A stretch of 64,000 nt of DNA, taken from contig CP136490.1 in the NCBI GenBank assembly GCA_032768795.1, forward strand, positions 7,006,001-7,070,000. Direction: 5' to 3'. Source of the stretch: Tremella fuciformis (Eukaryota; Basidiomycota; Tremellomycetes; Tremellales; Tremellaceae). The position numbers were made by a program, and so were the translations under genes. Positions 43,499-57,645 of the stretch are shown here, piece by piece. Each line of letters begins with the position of its first letter. Positions within the stretch are counted from its first letter, which is position 1. The notes below the pieces were generated by a model, which was not told where the DNA came from, did not search any database, and worked only from the letters and a program-made list of their open reading frames with translations.

Positions 43499-45338
43499 AT
43501 GATACCGAAACACATGATGGAGAAGGATGCCAACGGAAGGCTCGTGCCCGACTATTTGCGCATGATCCTTATGTGTGAGCATGTCTGCACGCAGCCCAAG
43601 GAGAGTCTCAGCTGAGCCGGATAGCAAAAGTCTACTCTGCGCCTCTCAACCTCCAAGAGACACCCATGACCTTGGCTATCAATTTGTCCGCCCGGCTGGG
43701 CAATGAGATCTGGCTCAAACGGGAGGATCTGCATCCAGTCTTTTCATTCAAAATTCGCGGAGCCTACAACATGATGGCACACCTGTCAGACGTCGAGAAG
43801 AAGAAGGGAGTCATCACATGTAGCGCTGGTGGGGTTTAAGCTCCTTCCCGGGCGAGAGGAGCTAACTCCTAGGCAATCATGCTCAGGGTGTAGCCTTGTC
43901 TGGTAGTGCCCTTGGCATCCCAGCTACGGTTCTCATGCCTGTTTCCACCCCGTCCATCAAATGGCGAAATGTTCAGCGGCTAGGCGCAAAAGTGGTGCTG
44001 CATGGAAACGACTTCGATGAAGCCAAGGCGGAATGTCTTCGGTTGTCCAAGGTCGAAGGGCTCACTTTTATCCCGCCATACGACAACCCGTATATCATCG
44101 CGGGCCAGGGAACGACGGCCATGGAGATATGTCGCCAATCGAAAGATATCGACGATCTTGACGGTATCTTCGCCAGCATAGGAGGTGGAGGCTTGATCAG
44201 CGGCATAGCCGCCTATATCAAACGATTAGCCAAGCCAAGCGTTGGCGTTTGGGGGGTGGAGACCCATGACGGCGACGCCATGGAGCGAAGTTTACAAAAA
44301 GGCAAGCGAGTGATGCTTGACGAAGTTGGACCCTTCGCAGACGGCACGGCGGTGAGAATAGTCGGAGAAGAGCCGTTCAGACTCTGCAACGAGCTCTTGG
44401 ATGGGGTTGTCAAGGTTGGCAACGACGAGATTTGCGCAGCCATCAAAGATGTCTTCGAAGGTGCGTTCTCCACTTTCGTTAGCATTTCGGCTGACAAGTT
44501 AGAAACACGGTCTATACCTGAACCGTCCGGAGCATTGGCTCTGGCAGGTCTGAAAGCTCATATCCTGCGGAACAACCTGCAAAACGCAAACAAGAAGTTT
44601 GTCGCCGTCGTCTCCGGGGGAAACATGAACTTCGGTCGTTTGCGCTTTGTAGCCGAACGTGCAGAGGTTGGAGAGCGCCGAGAGGTCCTCATGAGCGTTC
44701 GTCTTCCCGAGCACTCTGGAAGGTAGGTAGGGCTCTGTGAACTGGGTTAAAACTGAACGTCTAGCTTCGTGAAATTCCATTCATTGCTCGAAGGACGTTA
44801 TGTCACAGAGTTCTCATACCGTTATAGCGACAGCAAGACAGGCTTTGTTATCACCTCATTCATCTTGCGTTGCGCGACGGGCACTGCAGGCGTCGTTTCC
44901 GAGGAAGCTCGATCCAAGGAAGTCGCCGAACTCATCAAGCGCTTCGAGGAGAATGGAATAGAGGCGGTCGACTTGAGTGACGACGAATTCAGCAAGTCTC
45001 ACGTACGTCACCTTGTCGGAGGACGAAGTACAGTCAAGCACGAGCGCATCTTCCGTTTCGGTGAGCTTTTTGACCGTGGGGCTATCGATGTGATTGACCG
45101 GCCAGAGTTCCCCGAAAGACCAGGGGCGTTAGGCAAATTCCTCGGCGGGTTGAAGCCAAACTGGAACATCTCTCTGTTTCACTATCGCGACCATGGGGCA
45201 GATGTTGGCAAAGTATTGGTCGGTACCCAGGTTCCGGTCGAGGCATCAGGGGCATTCGACGACTTTTTGGCCGAACTTGGATATCCCTTCGTGGAAGAGA
45301 CCAACAACCCGGCTTACACAAATTTCTTGCGGGAGTAG
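43499..45338 (+). CDS. ILV1: Threonine dehydratase, mitochondrial
   Basis: PLP enzyme that deaminates threonine to 2-oxobutanoate, the first step of isoleucine synthesis (mitochondrion). The PLP-lysine motif is present in [25 protein letters not shown] is split by an intron near 43828-43887; the glycine-rich phosphate loop is [13 protein letters not shown]. The catalytic domain is followed by two ACT-like regulatory regions ([20 protein letters not shown] and [19 protein letters not shown]), which in yeast bind isoleucine and valine. Introns also near 43574-43616, 44462-44512 and 44724-44764. The start is uncertain: 43499 is the first in-frame ATG of the exon I can read, but a targeting peptide is expected, so an upstream exon in 43237-43440 is likely. 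Confidence 0.9.
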
Positions 45339-45567
45339 CATGAGGCTTGATGGAGCATATCTCAGTCATCTACAGATCTTGACTGGACTGCACAGACTAT
45401 GTACGCATTGCCATGAATTGCAGAGAATGCGCTTGAGCTCCTCGTGTCAATGTCGCGTTCCGACGGAAGTACCGTGCACTTCCGACGCGCTTGACACCAC
45501 CTTTTGAGCTTCGCCGCGCTACTCATCTTGTCGGTGTACGAGGACCGTCGGGCAACGGCAGCTCGAG

Positions 45568-48500
45568 ATGCCGCCTCGTTCGGTCCTCATCACCTACACT
45601 CTGCATCCCTCACCTTCACCGCCGCACCTCCTCAATGCCCTCAAGGGCATTCAGTCACAGCTTCCTCTCCGTAACCTTCACTGGAAGTCCAGCTCAAGAG
45701 CAGCTCTGAGGACTATCCAAGTAGGACATACTGCGAACGATGAGAACATAGCTCATCTCTCAGGAGGCGTCTGTCAACTTTGTGGAGCTGGGTGAGGTCG
45801 GCTCGGCCAGGGGCAAGGAGGTCAACGGGAGCGTACTCGAGAGTCCTCTGGTCAACATCTGTCTCGTGGCATGTGAGGTAAGCTTCGTGTGCCTCTTGTG
45901 GCCCCTAACGATATCGGTGAGCGAGACTGACAGCCAGGACGCCGAGATATACAAAAACTCGACCCGGTCTTTCATTCGAGACTGGCTCTCCCTCTTGGCA
46001 GCTCGCCGAAATGTTCATGCACCGGTAATCATTCTTGTCAACCCCCCCTCATCGACTGCTAGCTCTGGAAAGAATGTGTTCGGGAGGGACAAGGGAATCT
46101 TAGGCAAGCTCAAAGCAGACTTCAACACTGCCAAGCGGGATCGGCAAGCTACTGGTTTGCACGTGAAGCCAGAGCTGACAGTCAGATGCGTGCAGGTCAA
46201 CCTACCTTCTGGAGATGTTGAAGACCCAGCGTTATGGCCCGAAGTCATTAACAAGCTCAAGGAGAGTCTAGTCACTGCTTTCGATGGCGCCATACTTGAG
46301 AGGGAAGAGGAGATCCGGCGGAATGATCTGAATCGACTGCAACCTGGCTGGAACTTTTGCACGCACTTCCTTCTCAAGGTCAGTGAACCGATCGGTCAAC
46401 CAGAACAACTAACGATTAGGAATCCCTTGCGCACTCTTTTGAAGGCGTAAATCTGCATGAAGACGCTTTGATCGTGTACGAAGAGCTCGAGGCGACATTC
46501 TTCCAGGTTCTCAAGGAGCAGAACCTGTCCTGGTTTGGCAAGCTCGGCGCCAATGGTCCTCAAGATGATTCGCTCCCAATACTTGACACGTCCAGCAAAC
46601 CCTATCGCGACCTGCTTCAGACGAGCACTATCACCGTATTTGACTTTCGAGTCTACGTCTTTGCTCGCCAGGCTATGCTGCTGGGGAAGATAGGACGCAT
46701 AACAGAAATCGCCAAACGAGGGCAGTGGTTCGTTGCGTCCCTGACAAGGAGGCTGAGGGAGAGCGAGGCGAGTTTACCTCTCAGGATCGTGCTTGTGCTG
46801 ACTGGAAGGGCGATCTCGCTGCGCACTTCATTGAGTCATGGACGTACACCGCTTGCATGGACATTGTCCATAAATGCGATGAGTGGTCTCGTATCGACCG
46901 CCCCAACGGCGACTATTCTGGTTTAATCGCCTACGAATCTGCTCGATCGGAGCTGCTTGATATTGCCAGAGTCCAGGTGGAACGCGTTGCCGTGGCGGCC
47001 GGACATCTCCCCGATCAATACCCTTTCGCAGCTACTAAGCCTCTTGTCTCCGGGCAAGAAGACGTGCTGTTCGAGTCCTCCGACAATGGGTTGAGCGATA
47101 CCGATGATAGTCCTGACGGAGTCCATGTCGAGCTTCTGCGTCTCTCCAATCCCGCATTTGTTGAAGCATTGAGCGATGGGGCGAAATGTCAGGCGCTCTA
47201 TGTGCATTTGACCAAGAAAGCGATCATGGCGTACGAAGCGTGTGGGAAGATCAATTCCGTGGTTCGGCTCAAAGCTGATCTCGCCGGACTGGCAATGTAG
47301 GTCTATATCTATGACCGACTCCGCTTAACGTCAGTCATATTTCTGATTGGGAACAAGCCTGGGATCTCTGCAGAGAACTGGCAAAGGTCTGCGCCGAGCA
47401 GCATATATGGGGCAGGGTCGCGAGCTTTGCGTTGGATGGTGCTTTGAAGGCGTATCGGCACCTTCAAAGGGCTCTAAACGATGAGTACTGCAATATCGCC
47501 ATTGCGTATCTGCGCGTTTGCGCTTCCGATTTTGTTTCGGCGTATTCGGACGAGCTGTCTACTGCCATCGAACAGCTCAAGAGGTCCGAGACGGCTCGGG
47601 AAGGTTCGCCTCGCAGATTTGGACTAAAATTCATGCTGAGTTACAGTCTTCGATCACACGGCCTTTTCCGTCAGAATGTTGACGGACCATAGTGTCGTGG
47701 CTGAAGAAGTCGATACTTCGACTATCTCAGTGGAGGTCGTGAATACTCTGCCTATTGTCAGTTTTACTTGCATCAATGGATCAGCTGAAGCGGTAGGCTT
47801 TCGAGGCCTCCAGCATCAAGCTGCAACTTTCCGCTCCCAGCCTGGGAAGAATAATATTCTCGACAGGCGCCGTTGACTTGAAGCCTGGCGTGAATGCGCT
47901 TTCAGCACAATGCACGGCGAGTACAGAGTGTGATCTTGTGTAAAGCTGATCACAAGACCTCCTGTACTGGCCTGTTCTCGCTGGAATCGTCAATCGTCCA
48001 ACTAGGCTTGATCGACTTCAGCTACCTTCCGAGGGTTGAAACCCTGATACGTATGGCAAGTCATGCCAAGGGACCTAAGATTACGGTCCATATGCCACAT
48101 AGGAGTGAGTTCACACGCACGTCGGTCCAGTCCGTCCTCATGCTCTTAGTTGCCCTAGACGAAGAAAGCTATCTGGTGGCGGAAATCTACGCCGGAGATT
48201 GCAAGATGCTGGATGCGAGCTTGCATTTGCATCCGGAACAGGATGTCATCCAAATGGACAATGCAGGCGCAACCTGTCCTGATCGAGGTACGACTCTGGT
48301 CAATATCAGATCAGTGCTGACTAGGCAGCCACAACTGTTTCGGCATCGGGCATCGCCTTTGGCAGCATGAACATGGGCGAGACCATCAGTCTCACGATAC
48401 CATATACCGGCATATCGCAGGGAGATATCTCACACATGAGAGTGAATCTCTCGTATTCGGCGCCGGATGGCAGCCGGCGACTATCCGTTTTCGAGCAGAA

Positions 48501-49762
48501 CGTCTTCATGGGCCTTCCATTGACGGTCAACGTTCAAGATTTCTTCCGCCCCAGGTTGCGAGTTTTCAATCATGGAATCGATCAACTCTTACGCTCAGTC
48601 TCTTGTCCCATTTTAGCATCGCCTCTGATGGGCGGGATCATCTACGGATTGGTGCAGTGGACCTCGACTCAGAGGATCAACGGGGGACAGAATATCAAGT
48701 GGAACGACACTCTCACAAGGAACGGTGGCCGATGGTGTGTCCGAGCAAGATGAATTGCTTGCCCACATTGACAATAGATGATCGCTCCTGGTCAAAGTCT
48801 TTCCGCTGTGTTCAAGGTTCGGCAAAGTAAACCGAGATCATGTAAGCATCTTCATAATCTGCTTGACACATCTCATGGGCAGCATCCGATGGGGCTATGT
48901 TACGACTTGTCATTCGATACAAAAGTGTCGAAGATGGTGGGATCAGCGATGTTTCATTGTTTGGCGCTTATGGCAGAGGTTGACTGCGCCATACAAGCAG
49001 CCCTCACTGTGGAGTCCGATCGCCTGACGACCGCGGATCGGCGAATGCTTGCGGATATGGGCCGAAATAAGGCAGCATGGCTCAAGACGTACTTCCTCGC
49101 CCGCGACCTTGCGGGGTGCCTCCCACCCGATGCGTCGAAAGCGTTGCGCAATGCCTGCGAGACATCTAATATTGATCTGCCGTGGCGGACCCTTGAAATA
49201 CCTGTTGAGGTACCTACGCGTCGGGTCAGCTTAATCACCGCGTTCCACTTTTCTAGCTGACGCGTCAGATCATCACAGCGGTGCAAATCGACCAAGATCA
49301 GCCTCAGGTACCGATTTTTGAAGGACGGGCATTGCCGATGACCCTCACGTTCACGACTTCATTTGCATGGGCGGGCGACTTGACTCACGACAACGCGACC
49401 GAGATGGTTTTCGATGTGATCTCGAATCCAGAGGATTGGCTTGTCATGGGACGGAAGAAGGGCCAGTATGCCGCTGTCGTTAGTGAAACTGATCTTTTCT
49501 GGTTCCTGATGACTGACATCTGTAGGATGGACAGACGAGTACGACGGAGTTCACGCTGGTGCCCATGCGAGCCGGCGAGCTGTTTTTGCCGTCTGTTCAG
49601 GTGCACTCCCGCCGGCCTCTCGTTGATTCTGGGGGCGAGCCAATATTGTGCGAGACATGTGTGGAGAATGCGGCCGAGACAATAGCCGTCCTTCCCGCAC
49701 GGACCAGTATGTCGACCGTCATCCCGATTCATGATCAACGCTGGGAAGGAGAAGGGATCTGA
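45568..49762 (+). CDS. TRS130: TRAPP II subunit TRS130/TRAPPC10
   Basis: Large subunit of the TRAPP II complex, a Golgi GEF for Ypt31/32 (Rab11). Start ATG 45568 (MPPRSVLITYTLHP) with the conserved early segments FRDWLSLLAARRNVH-type and PVIILVNPP. The diagnostic block RNDLNRLQPGWNFCTHFLLK, then ESLAHSFEGVNLHEDALIVYEELEA across an intron (46378-46421), and QNLSWFGK follow. A long alpha-solenoid (46.7-47.7 kb) leads to beta-rich C-terminal modules (48.1-49.7 kb), as in TRAPPC10. More than ten introns of about 40-55 nt interrupt the gene, so open frames appear as many pieces. The stop is TGA 49760-49762. It is tandem with ILV1 (229-bp gap) and convergent with POL2. Confidence 0.87.
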
Positions 49763-49939
49763 TCGAGAGGGCTTGAAGCAAACTATATCCAGCATTCGAT
49801 GCCCAATGCATGACGCGAGCGTGTTGTATGCAATCCACATGCAAGAAATGCCAATATAATGATACAGTGAGGAGAACGTTGGCTTTACAAGTCTTACAAC
49901 ATCACCATCTTCGGATAGGCAACTGATGATCTCCCTTTC

Positions 49940-52900
49940 CTACCAGCGTTCCATGATTTGCTGGACATACTCGCCTGTCATGGCGAGACCGTGATATTCG
50001 GTGACTGAATGTCAGCTTGATTCACACCACATCCGCAGTTGAACTGACCACTCCTGATCACCTTGAGTCGCGTTTTCAGCTCGGCCCGATTGAGCGAGGC
50101 CTTGAACGCGCCCCCACAATGGCAAGTAGGGGCGAGATTGTCGTCCTTCGACTGGCCGCATTTGCTGCAAACGACGTCTTGCGTTTGCCATGCTGTGATC
50201 AGGCGCGAGACGAGTGAGATAAGTGGCTGCTCGATCTGCAAAGCGTCATACTCCGCATCGCATTTCTGCCATGTCAGACGCGAAGCCATACTGATGAAAA
50301 GCTTGACATACATGACAGACCCAGCTTTTCCGCGCCGGAGCCAGCACCTCCATGGTATCCGGGTCGACTCCAGGTAGCCTATCCGGATCTCGGCACAAGT
50401 CGACATCGCGGATGGCTGTGCACTTCTGGCACACCACCATGGGCACCACGACTGATTCACACGGGTTCTTGAACGCTGCTTCGGCCGAGAACTCCCGGAC
50501 CCCGAGCAGGTCGAGCAGATTGCGCTTCAGTATCTGCACTTCGATTGTGTGGTCTTTCGAAAGAGCATAGACTTCGCATATTGCCTTTGCAAGCTCGAGA
50601 GCCGCGTTGTGGCGCCCCTCTCTGGCACCTGGCAAGTCGGGGAAAGCCAGAGCAAGCGCTTCATCTTCATTGACAGCTGCTGTCGCTTGTCGCCTTTTGA
50701 CAGCCGCAATGTCCGCCAACAGTTTCCGTGTCAAAGCTTGAGAGATTGACTTTTTGGCAGTCTTGTTCTCCTTGTCCTTGGCGGGGTTGATTACGCTCAC
50801 AGCGTCGGCTTCTACATTCAGATTATGCACGGCTAGAGGCGTTCGGCCGTCTGAAGCTGATCGTTTGGCCGAGTACAGGGCGAAGATGTAGGACGCAACA
50901 TTCCTCTCAAAGATCGGTTGAAGTGAGCCCGGCAAGAATGACTGGATATTCCAGTCCATCGAGATCTCGAATTTCTGACGGGGCACTTCTCGACTGGCAG
51001 CTTCTTCAGGAGAGATTTTGACGCCGCCGAAGTTGGCGATGTCCATCCAAGCGAGATAGTTCCAGAACTGATTCACGTCTATGATCAGATGCCGGAACAG
51101 TTCCTGCGAGTTTGCTGCCGTCACGAGATATCGAGCAAAGGCGTATGCAGATCCTGCATCTGGTTTGGAGGTGAGGAGGAAGATACGATTGAAGTCGGCA
51201 AAGACCACCTGGGTGCCGAGGCGTCGGAATTCGGCAAGAAGCTGTAGGAATACCTTGCGCATCAATCCGTGCAGGAAGCGATGCAAGGCAGGCTCGAACA
51301 TGCACGACGTGCTTGACGAGACCCAGCGCCAGAATTGGTCGACGACAAGATCTGACGTGCTGGACGCGGCGCCCTTGACGTGGGCCCTTGCCTTGTCCAA
51401 AAACCACTGTCGAACCATCGCCTTCATTACACCGAATGTTTGTGTTGATAAAACTGCGTCGCCAAGCATAACGCTGGCATTGGCGGTACCCTTGGCATAT
51501 TCGTCCAAATTGTGTGAAGCGGAATCGAAGGCGAGTGAGCCAGTCCCGGAACCCTCCATCTCGTTGACCAGAGCGGATTGAAGGATCGCATTGACTGCAA
51601 GATCCGAGATTTCCATCTCCAAAACCACTGTCGAGTAACAGCCTTTCGTCGACAGATGTGGAGAGACGAGATCTTCTGGTGTATTTGCATCCTCCTCGGA
51701 GCCTCCGAGATCAGGGCGAGGAGAGGGCGACCACCAGAGCACCATGTCCTGCTGTTTGAGGCGTCTCGCGAATTGTATATCGGCCAGGAAGATAGCTGGG
51801 TCCGGGCCGAGGTTCTGCATATAAGCTAAGCTGACAATGAATGATTGAGGTGAGCTTACGCCCAAAGGAACGTCGTAGTGTGAGGCCACATCCACTTGAC
51901 TTTGAATCCAGGACGACAATTTCAGGTACTGGTTGACCATCCGCCTCGAGGTTTGCACCAACCACATGAGACTTCCTTCTTCCTCTTTTGGCGGCCGGAA
52001 AGTGATAAACGGGAAATCCGAGAAGGTTGAGTGTTTTACCTGATAATATGAATGTTCAAATGGCGAGCACAACGCTACGACATTCAAGCCATGCTTGATC
52101 GATTGCAAATCCTTGACGAGCTGTTTCATGGCAGAAGATTCGGTCGAGTGGTAGGCAATGGCGAAGTCCATCTCCTCTGGATATTTGAATATCCCAGTCT
52201 CAGCCCTTGCGAGACGCTCCGCATACCATCGAACGGGAGAAGGAAGCTGTTGTCGATTTCTGGCATTGTCGACGACGTAGACCTTTGCCGCGGTATCGGG
52301 GGAGAATAGAGCGATCAGATGGCGAGAGGCAATGGTAGCGTGGAACAGGAAATAATATCTGATGCCCTTGCCGCCGTCAAGATAACGATGACGCAGAACG
52401 CTAGCCCCGGGCCGTTCAAGTTCAGCAAGGTCAAAGCCCTTGTCCAAGCCTCTGCTAAGCCCACCAAGTGCGGTCGATCGCAATGCGCAGGTCGTCCCAA
52501 AGTTGAGCAGTGCTCGAACGAGGAGGGGTACTTGCAGCTCGAACGCGCCGTCTACGTTCGGATTGTTGATCAAGCTTGAGAAATGCGATTCGCCTGCCTG
52601 GAAAAGATCCTCGTCCACCGATAAGTGGAACAAATGTCGAGGCGCTTGACCTCGAGGTAGAGTGCGTGTCACTGAAGCTGTTTGATATCGATCCGAAAAT
52701 GTACCGGCAGCAGGAAGCGTCTTGAGATTCAGATAGAACTCCCGTGGAACGCGCAGTCGGCAACTCTGGAAAGTCCCGTCAATCGACAACCAGAGCTTGT
52801 ATTCGCCAGCTCGACTGGTCGAGGCAATTTGAATGACATCCCATTGGCGGGATGACAGATTGAGCGACCGAGTCTGTAACATGCCTGACACAGTCCCGTC

Positions 52901-55900
52901 TTGCCGAGGAGCATGTTTTCTAGCCCGAGCTCGTTCGAGACGCTGTTTCCGCCATTGTTTCCGCATGACTCGTATGTAGCCCGAGTAGTCGACATTGGCG
53001 TCAGGGGCCACCTCAGGTTCTTTTGTGCGCTTTTTGGTGACTGCATTCTTCGGAGCAACGGACTTCTTCTCGCCAAAGTCCTCCATATCCTGTGCTTTCA
53101 TCTTGGCGAACATGTCGGTCAGTTTGTGCTGTTGGAATTTGTCCTCTTTTGCCGCCACTCGCTTGAATAGCCAGTCCGGATGCCTGATACGAGGTACTGG
53201 ATTTGGGACCTTCTGTAGCGCAGCCGGGATGGTGATGAGCTTCTGAATCACGGATCCTAAGCGCTCAGTGTAGTACGCCCAGTCCAAGATGCTCCGGAGA
53301 TCGAAGTCGACAAGACCGTTATCCTTGAGCCATTTGCGCAGGAAATGCCGTTTGATTGTCGGTTCAGCAGTGAAGATAGCTACCGGCACCGCTCTTTCCG
53401 TGACAGGAGCACCATTCGGTTTGGCGGAAATGATGAAGCGACAAGAGAGACCTTTGTCCTTTACCATCTGTTCGCCGAGGAACTCAGCAAGCCTTCGTGC
53501 CGTGGAAATCGAGGTGGACTTCTGAGTTCCATATTCTGCAAGAGTCTTTGACATGCTGCGATTCTCCGCGATAAGATCGATGAGCTCTTCGTCGTCGAGA
53601 CTCGCCGCCCGGCTTTGCAGGATGTCAAGCCACTGATTGGCCACGACAGCAACCTGAGCGTAACACTCCTCTGTGGTCGATCCGAGCAGGAATTTATCGA
53701 AGATCTGCGATTGAAAGATCTTGATGAGCTGTAGCTCACCTCTGCGCTTGACTTCGAATCCTTTGAGTTCGGCTAGAGAGCCATCGGGGTTGAACACAGC
53801 GTATCGCTTCTTCAACAGTTTGTCCTCTTCCTTTGATGAGGGCAGAATCATGGCTTTGTATGGCCCGTCCAGCTCGAAGAAGATACTGTTCTCCTTTCGC
53901 ACCGAATAGACGCCGGGTTGGGTGAGTTCATGATATTGGTCGTTCGTGAACTGGGCATGTACCAAATGGTTGAGCATAGTACACGGATATGAAATGCCGA
54001 ATTTTTTGCCATTCTTCAACTTGAAATCGAAGTTTTCGGGGAAGACGCCAGGCAACATGCACCAAATACCGTCTGTGTCGAGCTCAAGGGGCCGTCCAAT
54101 CTGTTCCACCAGCTGTCGGGCCATCTGAATAATGGTGGCACCAGTCAGGCAGGTGATCCCCGCCATTTCCATCGAGTACCACCGAGCTCCCTTGCGCATC
54201 ACATATCCATAAAAGGAGTTAAGAATGCACTTGTGGGCCAGTTGCAGCGAGTCGTACAGCACGATCATCTTCTTGGCTTCATCAACCGCCGAGAGAGCCC
54301 CGCCGTCTTCGAACGCCTTGTCGAGGTTCTTCTTCCAGGTCTTGTGCAGACCCTTGTATTCGTACCGTCGGTCCCGGAAAGCGCGGACGGTGTCGATGTA
54401 GAAGGAGTTCTCGCGTTGGCAGATTATTGCCGTTCGATTGATGACCTTGGTATCGTGCGTTTTTTTGTAGACTTTTCTCGAATAGTCTCCCAGGCGCTTG
54501 TGGATTAAGGCAGACTGTTCGGCCTCGCCAAGGTCTACGAAACGCCGGCGACCGCCAAAAGGCTTGTTTGAGGGGAAGGTTTCCTGTTCCAAAGCATACC
54601 GAATCATATTGACCTCGTCTCGCTTTGCCGGGAAGTACTCCCCGCGCCAGGCCCATTCCATTCTCCTGTCGCACGCCTTATCGGGACGATTGTAATCGCA
54701 TACAGCGCAGGCTGACTCGTCTTTGACGGAGTCAGGCTGTAATCTATTGGACAACATGATGTTGGGATACATGGCGGCAACGTCCAAATGGTAGATGAGA
54801 GGCTTGTCGTACCGATTTGGCTCGTCTCGCATGTGCTCGAGTGCTGTTTGAATCTGTCTCTTTACTTCATCGTAATTTTCGACATCGTCCAGCGACAAAT
54901 TCCCCTCTTCGACGAGCGAGAATTTCAATGCGGCATCAAGATCGTTTATCAGCTGTTCGACGGCACTGGGTTCGATCTTGAAATGCGTAGGAATGTCGCT
55001 TCGGAAAACACCTGCTTCCAGAGCTTCGACATGACCACCAACATACGTTTCGGACGCGAGCATGTGGCCCTCGTAGGTGACCCCGTGCGGGTCCTCGTGT
55101 CTGTTCGGCATGATGATATGCGCTTGAAATGCTTCCACCTGTGGATCAGTTGTTCATCAACCCGATTCATCGAAGACAGACCATCAGGAGGGTCTCGCAC
55201 AAGGTACCGGAACCCTTTCGTAGGACCTCGTCGGGGTTCAAAGGGATGATATTGCAAAGGGAGAAAATGAAAGGATGGACATATTTCATATAGAGGTAAT
55301 ACGTCGCGACTGCATCGGAGACCGAATATTGTGCCAATATTTGAGGTTGCTCGATGGCGTACGGTGTCATGAGTTCAGGATCGAGCTCGATCGGATTATA
55401 GCCAAGCTTTGCTGTTGTGACGGCTTTCAAGCCTTGACTGCCCTGCGGAAGATATGAGTCTCGCTTGACCCATCTGCAGATCAGCTGTCGCCTGCAAGCA
55501 TGCTGTGAGCCGCGCACCTGAAACAGTCCAGGTGCATACATGCTCTCGATTTATACTCCAACTCCTGATCCGGCCTGAAGCCAATCTCGTCGTACATGCT
55601 GATTCCGTGCACGGTTGCTCTGGCATCCACGAACGGAAAATCAAAACTGTCGCCGTTGTATGTGGCCATAACGGTCGGTCGGGTCTCTCGAATATGCTCG
55701 AACCAGCGTCGTATCACAGCCGGCTCGTCTGGCTCGTTGAACACGGTGAAGTCGCCGTGGTATTCTTCTTTGGGTGTGTACTCGAAATCGTCGATATCTT
55801 CGCTGACTATTTCTCGATTCGTGATGAGGTATCCCTGGCCATCGATCATGTACGATATCATCATTATCTGATCCGTTTGTTGGTCTGGAAATTTGAGTGG

Positions 55901-56980
55901 TTGCTTGGTTGTCTCGATATCGTATGCCATTACGACCGGCTCGGCACGTTTGACCAGTGAAGGTATGCGCTCGAGTTGAATTTGGCCCGTTATTGAGGTG
56001 ACATTGTACCATAGACCGACTCGAACATCTGCTGATCAGTATAATCCTTCGTAACACCGGCGAGACACACTCAAGTCTATCGCCACGCGAAGATAGTAAG
56101 CAATGTCGTGCTCTCGTATGTCGATGATGCAGTCCACAGCTTCTCGATCCCTTCGTCGCTTGTTCTCCTCTTCTGCGCCCCAAGCCTTTTCTTGCTCGTC
56201 ACCCTCCGTGTTTGCTCCCTGTGCCTCGGCTCCCACCACGTCGGCGTAGGCGTCAACGGCGGTGAACTTGGCAGAATTTGCGGCAGCCAATGGCGAAAGC
56301 TCTCTTCGTACTGCCTGGAGGTCCGCTGTGTTGTGAAAGAAGAGCTTGAGAAAGATTGGTGCCGGGGCCAAAAGGTGATTTGGCACGCTGAGATCCCATT
56401 TCTTCTCGCGCTCGACTCGCACGAGCACTCCTTCGAAGCGTTTGACCAGCCACTCTTCTACAGTGCGTTCGGTTCCGCCCTGATAGTCAGCTTACACGGT
56501 GCGTGAACTGGAGATACCCACTCGACATGAGATGTAAAAATAAGGCTCATATGGCACTGTGGCTTTGAACATCCCGCCGTCGTCCTGGATGAAGTAGAAG
56601 TCGACTGCCGCCAGACCTGTTGCGTGAGAATTCGATTGAAGCAACGTCTTTGATTGTCAGCTAGTCTCTTCGCATCGGTTACGACTGACCTGGTGCATGT
56701 TCACCAACCAGCCGACTTTGCTTTCACCGGCAGCGACGTTGCTCTCGAATCGCCAAAAACCCATCTTTTCGTCGATCTCATCTTGTACCTTGACCTCCTC
56801 GAAGCGCTCTTGAGCAGCAGTGCCATCATCCTCACGAGAAGGTCCTGCTTGCGCTCCACGGTTGTCGATGCCAAAGGCTACTTTCGATGGACGAAAGTTG
56901 GACCTCTTGCCTTGGAATCGCGTGTTGAAGCCCTTGCCACCTCCTCGACCACGACCTCTGAACCCCCCTCGAGAGGACAT
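49940..56980 (-). CDS. POL2: DNA polymerase epsilon catalytic subunit
   Basis: B-family leading-strand replicase. Start ATG 56980, stop TAG 49942-49940 (C-terminus [10 protein letters not shown]). Exonuclease motifs: Exo I in [14 protein letters not shown] (about 55930), Exo [11 protein letters not shown], Exo [16 protein letters not shown]. Polymerase motifs: A ([14 protein letters not shown]), B ([16 protein letters not shown]), C ([11 protein letters not shown]). The inactive second polymerase-like half (about 53.2-50.6 kb) follows and then two C-terminal cysteine modules: CQKC...CHVC (about 50370-50310 upstream) and [20 protein letters not shown], the latter needed for binding Dpb2. The N-terminus carries an RGG-rich stretch ([17 protein letters not shown]). 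Most introns are in the first 1.8 kb; exon 55138-50246 is 4.9 kb long, unusually large for this window. Confidence 0.96.
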
Positions 56981-57645
56981 GACGAAGTCCCAGACGATGT
57001 ACCGGAGTATGTGATGGTTCACCCCGGGAGGAGAGAGGAGGAGAGGGTGGGTGTAGAAGGGGCAGCTCGCAGTCGTGGATGTAGATGAATTGCTTTCACA
57101 AAAGTCAAAGCTCGACGCGTTTTGTTCGCGTCGTGAGCTGGTCACGTGACTAAAGTAAGAGGTGGCAGTGTGGGACGGTATCTGGGTGAGATTGCAATCA
57201 GGCCACATGCAGGTTGTCGCATCCGAGTATGCACAACGAAGATATCTCCAGGATGAGCTGCAGACGCATCGTGATTGCGGAATATGATGAAGCAAAAGGG
57301 AGGAGAGTGCAGCACTTATCCTTGCCGGGACGCATTCCATTGCAAGGCTCGCTAAGCGAGGCGAGAATTGCTCCCACTACGTTGCATTGAGATTGTATCC
57401 AAGCAGGAACGATGATACTCAAAGAAACGAGGGTCCGGTATCAGTGGCAAGCAAATACTATTCTCTTGAGGCGTCTGTGCACGGAACGGGCCATCCGTTT
57501 GAAGGGCGGCCCCATTGTGGGTGAATTTTCGTTCTGCGCCGCGCCCCTTCCTCTTGACCTCGTCTCTTTTAGGGAAAGCCGTATCGATCTTGATTCCTTG
57601 TAACGCGACCGCTTGGACATCTCGACTCAGAAATTCTTGGCGAAC
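56981..57645. promoter_or_regulatory. Divergent promoter region POL2 / BTB-type gene
   Basis: About 660 bp with no gene seen on either strand. The string ACGCGT, the MCB element bound by G1/S factors (Mbp1/Swi6 type), is nearly matched by GACGCGTT at about 57114-57121, about 135 bp upstream of the POL2 start. That would fit cell-cycle control of a replicase, but this is sequence only. Confidence 0.4.
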
